A stretch of 64,000 nucleotides of DNA, taken from assembly GCF_042665095.1 (NCBI RefSeq), contig NZ_JBHTBV010000014.1; one strand, 5' to 3'. Shown piece by piece: positions 8,610 through 18,819 of the stretch. The notes beneath the pieces are model-generated. The model worked only from the letters and a program-made list of their open reading frames with translations, had not been told where the DNA came from and ran no database searches. The DNA comes from Gordonibacter pamelaeae. Its GTDB lineage: Bacteria > Actinomycetota > Coriobacteriia > Coriobacteriales > Eggerthellaceae. How positions within the stretch are numbered: position 1 is the first letter of the stretch; the number at the start of each line of letters is the position of its first letter. Position numbers and translations under genes: made by a program.

Positions 8610-9182
8610 ATGGAGTACGGGGAATTGAAAGAGCAGATCGACGGTTTGGGCGAGCGGCAGCGCCGGGGATGCGCCCGCGTGCTCTCGCTCGTTTCCCTTG
8701 GGGGCGGGGTACGGCCCGAGTTTCGAGGGCACTTGGACGGTGCGTCGACGTATCGCGAGTTCTTCGAGGCGCTCTACCGCGACGACGACCTGCGTTTCAC
8801 GCGCGCTTGGGCCGCTTGGGCGAAACTGGACGGCAAGCAGTGGGTCGGGCGGTTCGAGCCGGTGCGCACGTCGGCGCGCGTGCCGTTCGGCGGCCGCGGG
8901 ATGCCCGTTGTGCTCTCCGGTGGCACCATGCTCGTACCCCTGGCCGGCCATGGGAAGCAGGCGCACGTCCTGGAGTTCGAAGACGGTGCCTTCAATGAAG
9001 ACGCGGCAACGTACTTCACGTCCATCGAGGGCGCCTTCACGTGCGCCGAGATGGCGTTCGAGGGCATCTACGACGTGTTCACGAGCGGGAACGCGGTGCT
9101 GTTCGAGCGCTGGGCCCTCAACGAGAAGGGCGCCCGCGTGAAGGCGGCCCAGCTGGCGCAGAAGTACGGCCTGACCGGTTGA
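8610..9182 (+). CDS. Hypothetical soluble protein
   Basis: 190 residues, no signal peptide and no membrane segment. The start at ATG 8610 is chosen because GGGGGAAAGGGGC precedes it. The open frame extends further upstream (to 8445), but that part runs through the terminator and the -10 box and is not coding. The protein is a mixed alpha/beta sequence with many aromatic residues (YREFFEALYRDDDLRF, WAAWAKLDGKQWVGRFEP). I recognise no motif or family. It lies between two terminator-bounded units and faces the minus-strand gene at 9216-9572. Confidence 0.7.
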   Translation: MEYGELKEQIDGLGERQRRGCARVLSLVSLGGGVRPEFRGHLDGASTYREFFEALYRDDDLRFTRAWAAWAKLDGKQWVGRFEPVRTSARVPFGGRGMPVVLSGGTMLVPLAGHGKQAHVLEFEDGAFNEDAATYFTSIEGAFTCAEMAFEGIYDVFTSGNAVLFERWALNEKGARVKAAQLAQKYGLTG

Positions 9183-9215
9183 CACTGATGCGGCGGGCCG
9201 GTCGGTCCGACAAGC

Positions 9216-9572
9216 TTAGAACAGGCGGTTGCGCCGCTGCATGGACAGCACCGCCTTCACGCCGAGGAGGGCGAACGCGGCGATGGCCACGGCGCCTGCC
9301 GCGCCGCCGGCGATGAGTCCGCTGACGACGGCGATGCCGCTTTCGGGCGGGCGCGCTCCTCGATCCTCCTTGCATGGAACAGGCGGCTGCGAGGGGCGGT
9401 CGCCCTCGGCATCTTGGTGCGCGGCTTCGGTGCGGTCCGGATGGTCGGCTTTGCCGGTGCTTGAAGGCCGATCGGCCCGGTCGGCTCCCTGTGCGTCGCG
9501 GTCGCCCATGAGGGTGTCGAGCCCCCGGCCCAGGGCGGTGGGGCGTGCGGCGTTGTCGTCTCGTGCGGTCAT
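9216..9572 (-). CDS. Small membrane protein with a ParB-like N-terminal motif
   Basis: 118 residues. The N-terminus contains ALGRGLDTLMGD (about residues 13-24), closely resembling the LGRGLxxLL peptide by which chromosome-partitioning ParB proteins contact and stimulate ParA. A disordered Asp/Arg/Pro-rich stretch follows, and a single hydrophobic segment (about 80-108) precedes the basic end QRRNRLF. There is no ParB DNA-binding or CTP-binding domain. The ATG at 9572 has AGGAAAGGAGC upstream; a longer reading from 9650 lacks this. It may be a membrane-anchored ParA/MinD-type partner, but that is an inference from a 12-residue motif. Confidence 0.7.
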   Translation of the reverse strand: MTARDDNAARPTALGRGLDTLMGDRDAQGADRADRPSSTGKADHPDRTEAAHQDAEGDRPSQPPVPCKEDRGARPPESGIAVVSGLIAGGAAGAVAIAAFALLGVKAVLSMQRRNRLF

Positions 9573-9845
9573 GATCGCTCCTTTCCTGTAAGGTTCGCGC
9601 GGTGCCCGCAGGGCGAAGCTCCCTGCGGCTCGGGCGCGTGGAGCGCTCACGATACCGGCTGCGCACCGCCCTGCAGCGGACGGCCGCGCGGCGTGAACGG
9701 CGCGCCTTCCATCCGTTACGGGCGGTTCCCTTTCTAAAGCGTCCGCGCGGGCGATGGCGGTGCAGCCTCGGGCTGTTCTCGCTTCGGTTGGACGGCGGGT
9801 GGATTATCATGGGAGGGACGTTCGGCCGGGGAAAGGGGTGCGGCG

Positions 9846-10235
9846 GTGGGCGAGAGGAAGGGCTCGGGGATGATCGAGATGGACGAGGCGTTCTTCGAGC
9901 GCGTGTATGCGCAGGTGCGATGCGTGCCGGCGGGTTCGGTGTGCACGTACGGGACGATTGCCGAGCTGGCGGGGTATCCCAAGGCGTCGCGCGAGGTGGG
10001 CCTGGCCATGAGCCGCGTGCAGAGCGCGTGGAACCTGCCGTGCCACCGCATTGTGAACGCCAAGGGAACCCTTGCGCCCACCTACGCGTTCGGCGGCCAG
10101 CGCGTGCAGCGGCAGCTGCTGGAAGACGAGGGCGTGGCGTTCGTGGACGACGAGACCATCGATATGGCGCGGCATCGCTGGCCGCCCTGCGATGAGCCGG
10201 GTGGGCCCGAGCAGCTGGCGCTGCCGCTGGGATAG
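9846..10235 (+). CDS. MGMT-family DNA repair/alkyltransferase-like protein
   Basis: 129 residues, equal to the C-terminal DNA-binding half of O6-methylguanine-DNA methyltransferase. It has the helix-turn-helix region (GSVCTYGTIAELAGYPKASREVG) and the acceptor motif PCHR with Cys66, followed by IVNAKG. Because the cysteine is present, alkyl transfer is possible, unlike in Trp-containing ATL proteins. The N-terminal domain of full-length Ogt/Ada is absent. The GTG at 9846 has AAAGGGG six bases upstream; an ATG at 9870 with AGGAAGG is an alternative and would remove eight residues. Cytoplasmic, acting on damaged guanines or flagging them for excision repair. A perfect 30-bp palindrome follows at 10316. 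Confidence 0.88.
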   Translation: MGERKGSGMIEMDEAFFERVYAQVRCVPAGSVCTYGTIAELAGYPKASREVGLAMSRVQSAWNLPCHRIVNAKGTLAPTYAFGGQRVQRQLLEDEGVAFVDDETIDMARHRWPPCDEPGGPEQLALPLG

Positions 10236-10315
10236 CGGCGGGCCCCGGTACGGGAAGGCTGCTGGCACGGCAGGCGCGGCACGCACGGCGGCGCGCCCCG
10301 GGTGCTGGCGAGTAC

Positions 10316-10345
10316 GTGAAGGGAGGCCCGCGGGCCTCCCTTCAC
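10316..10345 (+). terminator. Perfect 30-bp palindrome, likely terminator
   Basis: GTGAAGGGAGGCCCG is followed at once by its exact reverse complement. There is no T-run. It lies between the MGMT-like gene and the rhomboid gene, so it probably ends the former. Confidence 0.6.
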
Positions 10346-10406
10346 ACGGACGGTGATGGTATGCTGGTTCGGACTTTCGGCAGAACGAATCAGCAAGGAG
10401 TCCTCC

Positions 10407-11213
10407 GTGCCGTACAAGGTGAACGACCCCGACGCGCCTGAGCGCCCCGTCATCGATGACGAGCAGTTGAAGCGCATGATGAACGCGAAAACGCCCGGGT
10501 TCTTCGAGCGCAACCGGTTCCGCCTGGTGACAATCGTGCTCATTGCGCTCAATGTGATCGTGTTCGCGGCCGAGGCGGCCATATCGCTGCTGGCCGGGGC
10601 GCGCATGGGGGTCTCGCTCGACATCCCCACGCGCGTGCTCGTGGACATGGGCGCCATGTACGCGCCGCTCGTTCAGGCGGGCGAGCTGTTCCGGTTCGTC
10701 ACGCCCATGTTCCTGCACATGGACCTCATGCACCTGGGCTTCAACATGGTGGCGCTGTTCAGCGTGGGCGAGGTGCTGGAGCGGGTGCTGGGGCGCGGCA
10801 ACTTCCTCGCGCTCTACTTCGTGGGCGGCATTACGGGCAACGCCGTGTCGTATATGGCCGACGTGCTGGCAGGCGGGATGCCCACCGTGAGCGCGGGCGC
10901 ATCGACGAGCGTGTTCGCGCTGTTCGTGGCCGTGGCGCTGCTCGGCGTGCTGCACAAGGGCAACCGGCATGTGTTCGCCCAGTACAGCAAGAGCATGCTC
11001 ACCATCATCGGCATCAACGTGGTGTACACGTTCCTGGTGCCGGGCATCTCCGTGAGCGGGCATTTGGGCGGGGCGCTGGGCGGGCTCATTGCCATGTTCA
11101 TGATTCCAGCGAAGAACCTGCGTGTGCCCCTGCCCGCTCGGGTGGTGGCGGCGGTGCTCTGGGTCGCGGCGATGGCGTGGGTGGTCGCGTCGCCGTGGGT
11201 GCTCGGCGCCTAG
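10407..11213 (+). CDS. Rhomboid-family intramembrane serine protease
   Basis: 268 residues with six or seven membrane segments. The family signatures are in place: MFLHMDLMHLGFNM (the H-x4-H-x2-FN motif), GAST with the nucleophile Ser166, and SGHLGGALGG with the catalytic His219. Such proteases cut transmembrane proteins within the bilayer; the substrate here is unknown. The GTG at 10407 is used because AAGGAG lies seven bases before it; earlier codons in the open frame overlap the upstream palindrome. Its TAG stop overlaps the TAG of the convergent surface-protein gene through a shared CTAG at 11210-11213. Confidence 0.93.
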   Translation: MPYKVNDPDAPERPVIDDEQLKRMMNAKTPGFFERNRFRLVTIVLIALNVIVFAAEAAISLLAGARMGVSLDIPTRVLVDMGAMYAPLVQAGELFRFVTPMFLHMDLMHLGFNMVALFSVGEVLERVLGRGNFLALYFVGGITGNAVSYMADVLAGGMPTVSAGASTSVFALFVAVALLGVLHKGNRHVFAQYSKSMLTIIGINVVYTFLVPGISVSGHLGGALGGLIAMFMIPAKNLRVPLPARVVAAVLWVAAMAWVVASPWVLGA

Positions 11214-14200
11214 TCTTCCCCTCTCTTGCCCTTGCGCGCGTCCTCGTTCGCGGCGCGGCGGGCGCTGTAGGCGCCCAAGCCGGCGGCTGCGGCTAGCCCG
11301 GCAACGCCGAGCACGCCCAGCCCCAAGGGGTCGCCCGTTTTGGTAAGCGGCTTGGGCTTTGCGGGATCGTCCGGCTTCACGGGGTCGACGGGGTCGTCTC
11401 CCAGTATCTCGTAGTTGTTCGGGCCGAAGAAGTCCAGCGTGGCCGTGGGGTCGAAGGCGAATGCCGCCGCCGCAGCGTTGTCGAGGTGGTCTATGATCTC
11501 GACGCCTTCAGGAACGACTTCTGCGAACGGTCCTTCGACGGTGGTGCGCGCGGACTCCAGGAAGGCATGCAGCGTGCGCTGCTCGGTCTTCCAGTCCGCG
11601 GGAACGTTCATGCTGGCGGAATACACGCGATCCTGGCCGGGCAGCAGCACGCCGTTCACGTTGAACGCGTCGCCCGTGACGAAGCCTTCCTCGTCGGCGT
11701 ACGTTGGCGCGCCGTCGCTTTCGAAGCCCGTTTCCATCATGTTGATGGTGGTCTGCATGGTGTCGCGCGTGAAGTCGATGGTCACGGTGTCGACGGGGCT
11801 TCCGGACTTTTCGGCGTTGTCGTAGATGCTTACGGTCACGCCGTCCACGCACGTTGATCCGGTGTTGATCACGCGCACGGAAAGCGGAGCGGGCTCGCCG
11901 GCGGCTACGAAGGGGTTGTCGCAGGCGCAACCTGCCAGCTGCACGCTCTGCACCCAGGGAATGCTCGTGAACCACAAGTCGCTCGTGCTGTTCGCCACGT
12001 CGCGGAAGTTCGTGTACAGAAATGCGAGCGACCCCTTGGTGCCGCTTGTGCCCACGATGCCGTCGGCGCGGTTCTTGAGCTTTGCCAGCGGGAAGGGCGG
12101 CGTGAACACGTTGCCATAGCGCTTTGCCGCCATGATCTGGAACGTTTTGACCGGATCGCCCGAACGCGGCTGGACGGTGCCTTGCGCGTCGTACTTCGGG
12201 CGGCCCTCGCCTTCTTCCACCTGCGTCCAGAACAGGTGCTTGCCGTCGGCTGAGGCACCGAACGATTCATGGTCGAAGCGCTCGATGGACACGTCTTGGA
12301 CCGAGAGCTTGCCGTCGTTGCCAAACGTTGCCAGGCGCAGTTTTCCGGCGTCGGTGTACATGAACGTAGAGAAATCCAGCCAGGTGATGTCCACTTCATG
12401 ATCCTGCGCGATGTCGACCACCGTCGAGGCGTACCGCAAGCTTGCCGCTGCTTCCAGGCGGTAGCGCCCTTCGCTTTTGAACTGGCCGGCGTAGGGGACG
12501 CTGAAGGAGTGCGATTCCAGGTGGGTTGGCGTGGATATGGTGCTCCAAGGCGTGCCGTCCTTGCGCTTGATCAGCGCGCGCTCGAGTTCGAGCCCGGCTT
12601 TCTTCTCGAACAGGATGGCGCCGATGTAGCGTTCGTTGGAGAACACGGTGGGGTTGCTTCCCGACCCGCAGCGGGCTTCGAAGGTGGCCATGCCCTTTTT
12701 ATCGCCTGCGCTTATCTGCGGCTTGGTCAAGCACGGCGCGTGCCCTTCGATGGGCTTGGGTAGGAAGGAGCGCTGCGTATTGCGGTGGTAGAGGTACTTC
12801 CCTCCGCTTTGCTGCAGGGTGTAGTCCACGATCGTCACCATGTTGGTGAGGCCGGCATCGGCGATGGGCGTGTTGTCTCCGTTGGGGCGCAGCGACGATA
12901 TCACGACGAGCGCAAACCCGTCGCTGAACGGCACGATATCGAAGTCCACGTCGAACAGGTCTTTGCGCGCCGGGGGGTTGTCGCTCACGTCGCTGAAGCC
13001 TTCGTCGACCAGTGCCAATCCGGCTTCTTCGACTCCCTGCTTAAACGCGCGGGCGTCTTCGCTGAGCGCATCGTCGGCGCCCCCGATGAAGGCGCTGGCG
13101 GCTGGCTGGTCGCCTTGGCCGGAGGGCGTGTCGTAGCCGATGACGATCTGGAAATCAAGCACCTCCGGCTTGCTCCACACGGTGCCGTCCAAGTGGGAGA
13201 CGGTCACGCGCGTGCGGACGGCGCCGCCGTCCAGCTTGACGGACGCCAGGCGCAGCATGAGCTGCGTTTTCCAGCACGGGATGATCTTCACGCGCGGGTC
13301 GGACAGTACGTTTTTGAACACCAGCTGCTCCACAAGCGGTTCTGCTCCCAGCTCGCTCATGCCGCTGATCCCGAACCCGTCGACGCTTGCGCCGGTCCAG
13401 GATTCGGCATCGTAGGAGAACTCCGCCGAGCCTTGCGCGGTGGTTGCGCCGTTGAATTCCGCCGTCTTGGCCAGCTCGCCTTCGGTGACGATGTTCCAGC
13501 TGCTGTTTGCTTCGGGCAGGCCGTACCCCAGCGTTGCGGGCTCAAGGCCCGCCGGCGCCGCCGCTGCGTCGAAATCGCCCGGTTCCAGCTTGCCTTTCCA
13601 GTTGTCCAGAATGGGCGGGTCGTCCCAGCGGTTGTCGTAGACGGTGTGCGTGACCTTGTAGAACAGGAACTGGCCGGTCACCGTCACGGCAGCGTAGGCG
13701 GTGAGCACGATGTGCGGCTGCGGTTTGTCCAGGGTGTGGACGGTGAACGTGGTGTCCACACCGGCACGACCGGTCGCGCCGACCGAGACGATGTCCTTCA
13801 CGCCGATGCCGGCGGTTACGCTCATGCCGATGTCCACGTTGACGGTGAGCGGTTCGCTCGACTTGCCCGACCAGGTCATCGTGGAGAAGTCCAGCCCTTT
13901 CATGCGCGTGAGGAAGGCGAGCTGGGCGTTGGCGTTGATGCCTATCCCGAAACCGATGAACACCGGAGCCGGCCCCAGCATCAGCTGCTTTGTCACCTCT
14001 TTGGAAAACCAGAAGGACACGGTGAACTGCGGTCCCATTTCCCAGGACTTGTCGTTGGTCTTCCAGTCGTATCCGCCGACGGCAAGCGCTTGAAACGACA
14101 TTCCGATGCTTGCCGTTTTGAGCTTGTCGCTGGTTCCCAGCCATGAGTTCTTGTCTTTCTTGTGCCGCTTGCAGGCGTCGTAGCGTTTTACGGCGGCGTC

Positions 14201-15468
14201 GAAATCGCTCTGCATGTTGGCGCGATGCTCGGCCATGGTCTCGTTGTTGTAGGTTTTCCAGGTGCCTTCGACCTTCTCGCCGTTGACCGTCTCGTAGGCA
14301 ACCGCCACGTTCAAGCCGAACCACGACATGCCCCAGGGGTCGAAATGGTAGGAGATGGGTAGACTGCCGACGCCGGGATCGAATTCAAGACCGCCGACCA
14401 AAGGTATGCTGTTGGGCAAGGTGAGCGTGAGGGGCCCGCCCAGGACGTTCTCGCCCGGATCGGTGCCGTCGCCTGCATCGCTGCCGTTTTTGCTCGCGCC
14501 GTTTTCTCCCGGCACCACGCCCGCTTTTCCCTCGGTGGGCTTGTCGATGGGCGCGGTCTTGAACGCCAGTCGCGTGTTCACTCGGTAGGATTTCCTGCCG
14601 TCCAGGTAGACGGTCAGGTACGTGGCGTAGCCCGCCATGTCGGTGTCCGCGCAGTAGGCGCAGGGTATGTCGACAACGGCCACGCCGTCTTTGACGCTGG
14701 CCTTTCCCGTGACGCCTTCCATGAACCAGCCCTTGTTGAACAGTTCCACCTTGACCTGCTTGGCGTTGGGCGCCACCACCTCGCAGCGCACGGTGTGCTT
14801 GTCGGGGATGGCGCGGGTGCTGGGCATGGTGCAGGGGAAGTACTGCATGTCGAAGCCTTCGTACGTGCAGGCGCGCAGATACGAGGACTTCCCGTCGTGG
14901 GGCTGCGTTGCTGCAACGAAGAAGCGCGCGCCTTTTACGAGGATGCGGCCCGTCTTGAACGTGCGGTGGCCGTCCTTGGTGACTTCGATGCTGCCCCAGA
15001 AATGGTAGGTAGGCGGCTTGTCGTCGTTGTTGGCGATCGCTAACGCGGAGATATCGGCGAAGATGGCCTTGCCGCGTTCGTCGCTGACGGCCTCGACGGA
15101 CGTGTTCGTGTACAGCGAGGTGAGCACCACCTTCGCTCCGGACACGGCAGCGGCTTGGGCGAACCCGCCGTTTGCATCGATCGCGTTTCCGGTTAGATCG
15201 CTTACCAGAAACCCGACGCTTTTGCGCGAGAGCACGTCCACGACGAAGGGCGTTGCCGCTTCCGCTGCGCCTTCGTCTGCGTAGGCAAGCGCGATGCCGC
15301 CCTCTATCTCGTGCAGGCCGGCGGTGCCCAGTGCGGCTGCCGTGAGGGCGGAGAGCTTCAGGAACGTGCGGCGGGTGAGCGGGGTTTCGGCGGACGCGGC
15401 TGCAAGGTCTCCGTGGGCGTTGACCTTGAAAGAGGAGGATGGACGTTGGGCTTGTTCAAGGGATTCAT
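11210..15468 (-). CDS. Very large Tat-exported, cell-wall-anchored surface protein (start disrupted)
   Basis: An open frame of about 1,420 codons. Near the N-terminus, at about 15338-15385, it encodes LTRRTFLKLSALTAAALG, a twin-arginine signal, followed by an AYADEG-like cleavage region. The body is a long extracellular beta-rich sequence. Near the end it has a CARDB-like stretch (GEPAPLSVRVINTGSTCVDG), then a proline/lysine spacer, the sortase-type motif LTKTGDP, a hydrophobic helix and a basic tail. The strict frame has no ATG, GTG or TTG upstream of the Tat motif: it stays open to 15478, while the first usable start inside it is 15241. The ATG at 15468 with AAGAAGG fits as the start but is one base out of frame. 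The function is unknown; an adhesin or cell-surface enzyme is possible. Confidence 0.75.
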
Positions 15469-15568
15469 GGGGGCCTTCTTACTTTTGGGGCTTGGGCAGG
15501 CGAGGGGGGTGCTGGCAGGCTCGCAAGCGTTACCGAATGGTCTTGCCGTTCATGACCTGACCTCCTAA

Positions 15569-15977
15569 GGGGCGAGCCATCGACATCTTTGGGCGGATTG
15601 TAGCACGCGCAAAACGTGCGGATTGCCGTTTGGCGGCGCGGGGGGCGAGCGCATTCCGCGCAAGCGGAGGCGGCGCGATCCTGCGTTCGAAAAAAGTTCG
15701 GAGCAGATACTTGCTTATGAACAAAATACCAGTTCAATAGACATTTTTGTGCACAATAATCTGCGGCCGTTCGTACGATGAGCCCTTGACTTTCAGATTA
15801 TTAAGCAACGTATAACCATTTCAGTTTTTATGGTTTCGAAGCCGCCGGTTTCATTTGCGCCGAGGGTGGGCTGCGGAATGAAAACTTTACGCGCGCGGGC
15901 ATCTGGGCGGGTGGCAGCAGGTAGAATAGGTTCCCAACATCCTTTACTTTACGCGAGTCTCCCGGAGGCCTTTCCCC
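15569..15977. other. Divergent intergenic region with AT-rich control segment
   Basis: 409 bp between the surface-protein and helicase genes, with no credible gene. The stretch 15690-15840 is unusually AT-rich and includes a perfect TTGTGCACAA palindrome (15747-15756) that could be an operator. A minus-strand ATG at 15553 just outside has an excellent TTAGGAGG site but runs into TAA after seven codons. Confidence 0.5.
15786..15816 (+). promoter_or_regulatory. Candidate promoter of the helicase gene
   Basis: TTGACT (15786-15791) and TATAAC (15811-15816) separated by 19 bases in the AT-rich block, about 160 bases before the helicase start. Confidence 0.45.
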
Positions 15978-18593
15978 ATGGTTGAACAAGCAGATGCATC
16001 GTCCGAACCCGACCAGACCGACAACGGCGCGTTTTCGCACGGGTCGCTCGGGCGGTTGGCGCCCACGTGGTGGGAGCCGGAGGAGGACGAGGCCGAGCCC
16101 GAGCCGTGGCTTGCGCCCGACGAGGCGCTCGACCGGTTCCTGGAATGGGTGGCCGTGCGCGGCATAGAGCTCTGGCCCCACCAGGAGGAGGCCCTCATGG
16201 ACCTCATGGTGGGCGACCACGTGATACTGGGCACGCCCACGGGCTCGGGCAAGTCGCTCGTGGCGCTGGGAATGCACTTCATGGCGCTGGCCACCGGCCG
16301 CCGTGCGTACTACACGGCGCCCATCAAGGCGCTCGTGAGCGAGAAGTTCTTCGATTTGGTGGACATCCTCGGGCGCGAGAACGTGGGCATGATCACCGGC
16401 GATGCGCACATCAACGCGGAGGCGCCCGTGATCTGCTGCACGGCGGAGATATTGGCCAACCAGGCGCTGCGCGAGGGCGAGGGGGCCGACGTGGGCTGCG
16501 TGGCCATGGACGAGTTCCACTTCTACGGCGACGCCGACCGCGGTTGGGCGTGGCAGGTACCGCTGCTCACGCTGCCGAAGGCCCAGTTCCTGCTCATGAG
16601 CGCCACGCTGGGCGACGTGGGCGCCATCGCGGCGTCCCTTAAGGAGCGCACGGGCACGGACGTGGACGTGGTGGCCGATGCGCCGCGTCCGGTGCCGCTG
16701 GAATACGAGTACGTGGAGATGCCGCTCGAGGGCACGGTGGAGCTGGCGCTGCGCAAGGGCGAGGCGCCGCTGTACCTGGTGCACTTCTCGCAGGACGCGG
16801 CGCTCGCCACCGCGCAGGCGCTGTCCAGCTACGGCGTGGCCACGAAGGAGCAGCGCGAGCAGGTGAAGGAGGCCGTGCGCGGCACGCGTTTCACCACGGC
16901 GTTCGGCAAGACGCTCAAGCGCCTGCTGGCCAGCGGCGTGGGCGTGCACCATGCGGGCATGCTCCCGCGCTACCGCCTGCTGGTGGAGAAGCTGGCCCAG
17001 CAGGGGCTCCTGCCGGTTATCTGCGGCACGGACACGCTGGGCGTGGGCATCAACGTGCCCATCCACACCGTGGTGCTCACGGCGCTCACGAAGTTCGACG
17101 GCCACAAGATGCGCCGGCTGCGCGCCCGCGAGTTTCACCAGATCGTGGGGCGTGCCGGGAGGAGCGGTTTCGACACCGAGGGCATGGTGATAGCCGAGGC
17201 GCCCGAGCACGACATAGAGAACGCGAAGCTGGTGGCGAAGGCAGGCGACGACCTGAAGAAGCTGCGCAAGATAAAGAAGAAGCAGCCGCCCGAGGGGTTC
17301 GTCACGTGGAACAAGCAGACCTTCGAGCGCCTGATAGCCGCCGTGCCCGAGACGCTGAAGCCGCGCATGAAGATCACGCACTCCATGGTGCTGTCCGAGG
17401 TGGTGCAGGGCGGCGACGCGTACGCTCGCGTGCGGAAGCTCATAGCCGACTCGGCCCAGACCGACGAGGAGAAGGCGGCGCTCTCGGTGCGCGCCGACGA
17501 GATATTCAACACGCTGGCCAACGCAGACGTGATCGAGCAGGTGGAGGGCGAGGACGGCGCCGTGGAGTACGTGACCACGGTGGACTTGCCGGAGGACTTC
17601 GCGCTCGACCAGCCGCTGTCGCCGTTCCTCTTGGCGGCGTTGGAACTTCTGGACCCCGAGAGCGAGACCTACGCGTTCGACGTCATATCCATGGCCGAAG
17701 CCACGCTGGAGGACCCGCGGCAGGTACTGCGCGCCCAGGAGCGCGCGGCGCGCGACAAGGCCATGGCCGACATGAAGGCCGACGGGGTGGAGTACGAGGA
17801 GCGCCTGGAGCGTCTGGCCGAGGTCACGTACCCGCGGCCGCTGGAGGACTTGCTGGAGGCGGCGTTCGAACGCTACTGCGCCGAGGTGCCGTGGGCGCGC
17901 GACTTCGCGCTGGCGCCGAAGTCGGTGCTGCGCGACATGCTGGAGGGCGCGGCGGACTTCAAGGGCTACGTGCAGCGCTACGGCATCGCGCGCTCGGAGG
18001 GCACGCTTCTGCGCTACCTGGCCGACGCCTACCGCGTGCTCGACCGCACGATTCCCGCCGACAAGCGCGACGAGCGGCTGGAGGATATCATCGCATGGCT
18101 CGGCTTCGTGGTGCGCTCGGTGGACTCGAGCCTGGTGGACGAGTGGGAGAGCGCGGGTTCGATGTTCGAGGCCGCCCCGCCCTCGGCCGACGGCGCCGTA
18201 GTGCGCGACCGTCGCGGCCTCACCGTGCTCGTGCGCAACGCGCTCTTCCAGCGCGTGCGGCTGGCGTCGCAGGGCCGCGCGGCGGAGCTGGGGAAGCTCG
18301 ACCAGGAGTGGGGCTGCGGCGAGCCGCGCTGGCAGCGCGCGCTCGACGCGTACTTCGAGGTGCATGAGGCCATTGCCATCGATGCCGACGCCCGCTCGGC
18401 GGCCTACCTGGCGATCGACGAGGCGGACGAGAAGACGGAGCGCGTATGGCACGTGCGCCAGATATTCAGCGACCCGGAAGGCGACCACGACTTCGCCATC
18501 GCAGCCGACGTGGATCTGGACGCCACCCAGGAGGAAGGCGAGGCCGTGTTCAAGAACTACCGCGTGGGCTTCGCGGAGGAGCTGGGGGAGTAG
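15978..18593 (+). CDS. Ski2/Mtr4-like DEAD/DEAH-box helicase with DUF3516-type C-terminus
   Basis: 871 residues. Superfamily 2 motifs are visible: Q-like region WPHQEEALMDL, Walker A GTPTGSGKS (85-93), PIKALVSEKF (Ia), Walker B DEFH (178-181), SAT in MSATLGD, HHAGMLPRYR and the arginine-finger motif QIVGRAGRSGFD. The C-terminal half (about 420-871) matches the all-helical region found in actinobacterial DUF3516 helicases. The likely role is ATP-driven RNA unwinding in RNA turnover, by analogy with Ski2/Mtr4. The ATG at 15978 has CCGGAGG upstream. It is transcribed alone, with an upstream promoter candidate and a terminator after it. Confidence 0.92.
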   Translation: MVEQADASSEPDQTDNGAFSHGSLGRLAPTWWEPEEDEAEPEPWLAPDEALDRFLEWVAVRGIELWPHQEEALMDLMVGDHVILGTPTGSGKSLVALGMHFMALATGRRAYYTAPIKALVSEKFFDLVDILGRENVGMITGDAHINAEAPVICCTAEILANQALREGEGADVGCVAMDEFHFYGDADRGWAWQVPLLTLPKAQFLLMSATLGDVGAIAASLKERTGTDVDVVADAPRPVPLEYEYVEMPLEGTVELALRKGEAPLYLVHFSQDAALATAQALSSYGVATKEQREQVKEAVRGTRFTTAFGKTLKRLLASGVGVHHAGMLPRYRLLVEKLAQQGLLPVICGTDTLGVGINVPIHTVVLTALTKFDGHKMRRLRAREFHQIVGRAGRSGFDTEGMVIAEAPEHDIENAKLVAKAGDDLKKLRKIKKKQPPEGFVTWNKQTFERLIAAVPETLKPRMKITHSMVLSEVVQGGDAYARVRKLIADSAQTDEEKAALSVRADEIFNTLANADVIEQVEGEDGAVEYVTTVDLPEDFALDQPLSPFLLAALELLDPESETYAFDVISMAEATLEDPRQVLRAQERAARDKAMADMKADGVEYEERLERLAEVTYPRPLEDLLEAAFERYCAEVPWARDFALAPKSVLRDMLEGAADFKGYVQRYGIARSEGTLLRYLADAYRVLDRTIPADKRDERLEDIIAWLGFVVRSVDSSLVDEWESAGSMFEAAPPSADGAVVRDRRGLTVLVRNALFQRVRLASQGRAAELGKLDQEWGCGEPRWQRALDAYFEVHEAIAIDADARSAAYLAIDEADEKTERVWHVRQIFSDPEGDHDFAIAADVDLDATQEEGEAVFKNYRVGFAEELGE

Positions 18594-18676
18594 GAGCCGA
18601 CGCGCAGGCTGCGGCGCGGTCGCGCCGACGCGGGGCGACCGCAGCTGTGCGGGCCGCTCCGGCGCGCAGGTTTGAC

Positions 18677-18702
18677 GGGCCCGGAGCGCGCGCTCCGGGC
18701 CC
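18677..18702 (+). terminator. GC-rich hairpin terminator after the helicase gene
   Basis: GGGCCCGGAGCG pairs perfectly with CGCTCCGGGCCC across CG. It is followed by TGCTGTGTTCG, so the T-run is weak. Confidence 0.7.
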
Positions 18703-18819
18703 TGCTGTGTTCGAGGGCGGTTTCAGGGGTGCAGTCGCGAAAGATCAGGAACCTGTGAACCACGCGCTTCCTTGGCGCTACTAAGGGGTTGCAGGCGACG
18801 AGAGGCGAAAGGCGGTGGC

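Noticed and set aside
10316..10345. Transposon end or attachment site
   Set aside because: A single perfect palindrome without a second copy, integrase or target duplication nearby; a terminator explains it better.
12785..14146. 453-codon plus-strand frame inside the surface-protein gene
   Set aside because: Mirror of the minus-strand surface protein; no start site of its own and no recognisable motif.
15828..18488. 886-codon minus-strand frame opposite the helicase
   Set aside because: The helicase motifs on the plus strand are unambiguous; the minus translation is His/Arg/Leu-rich filler.
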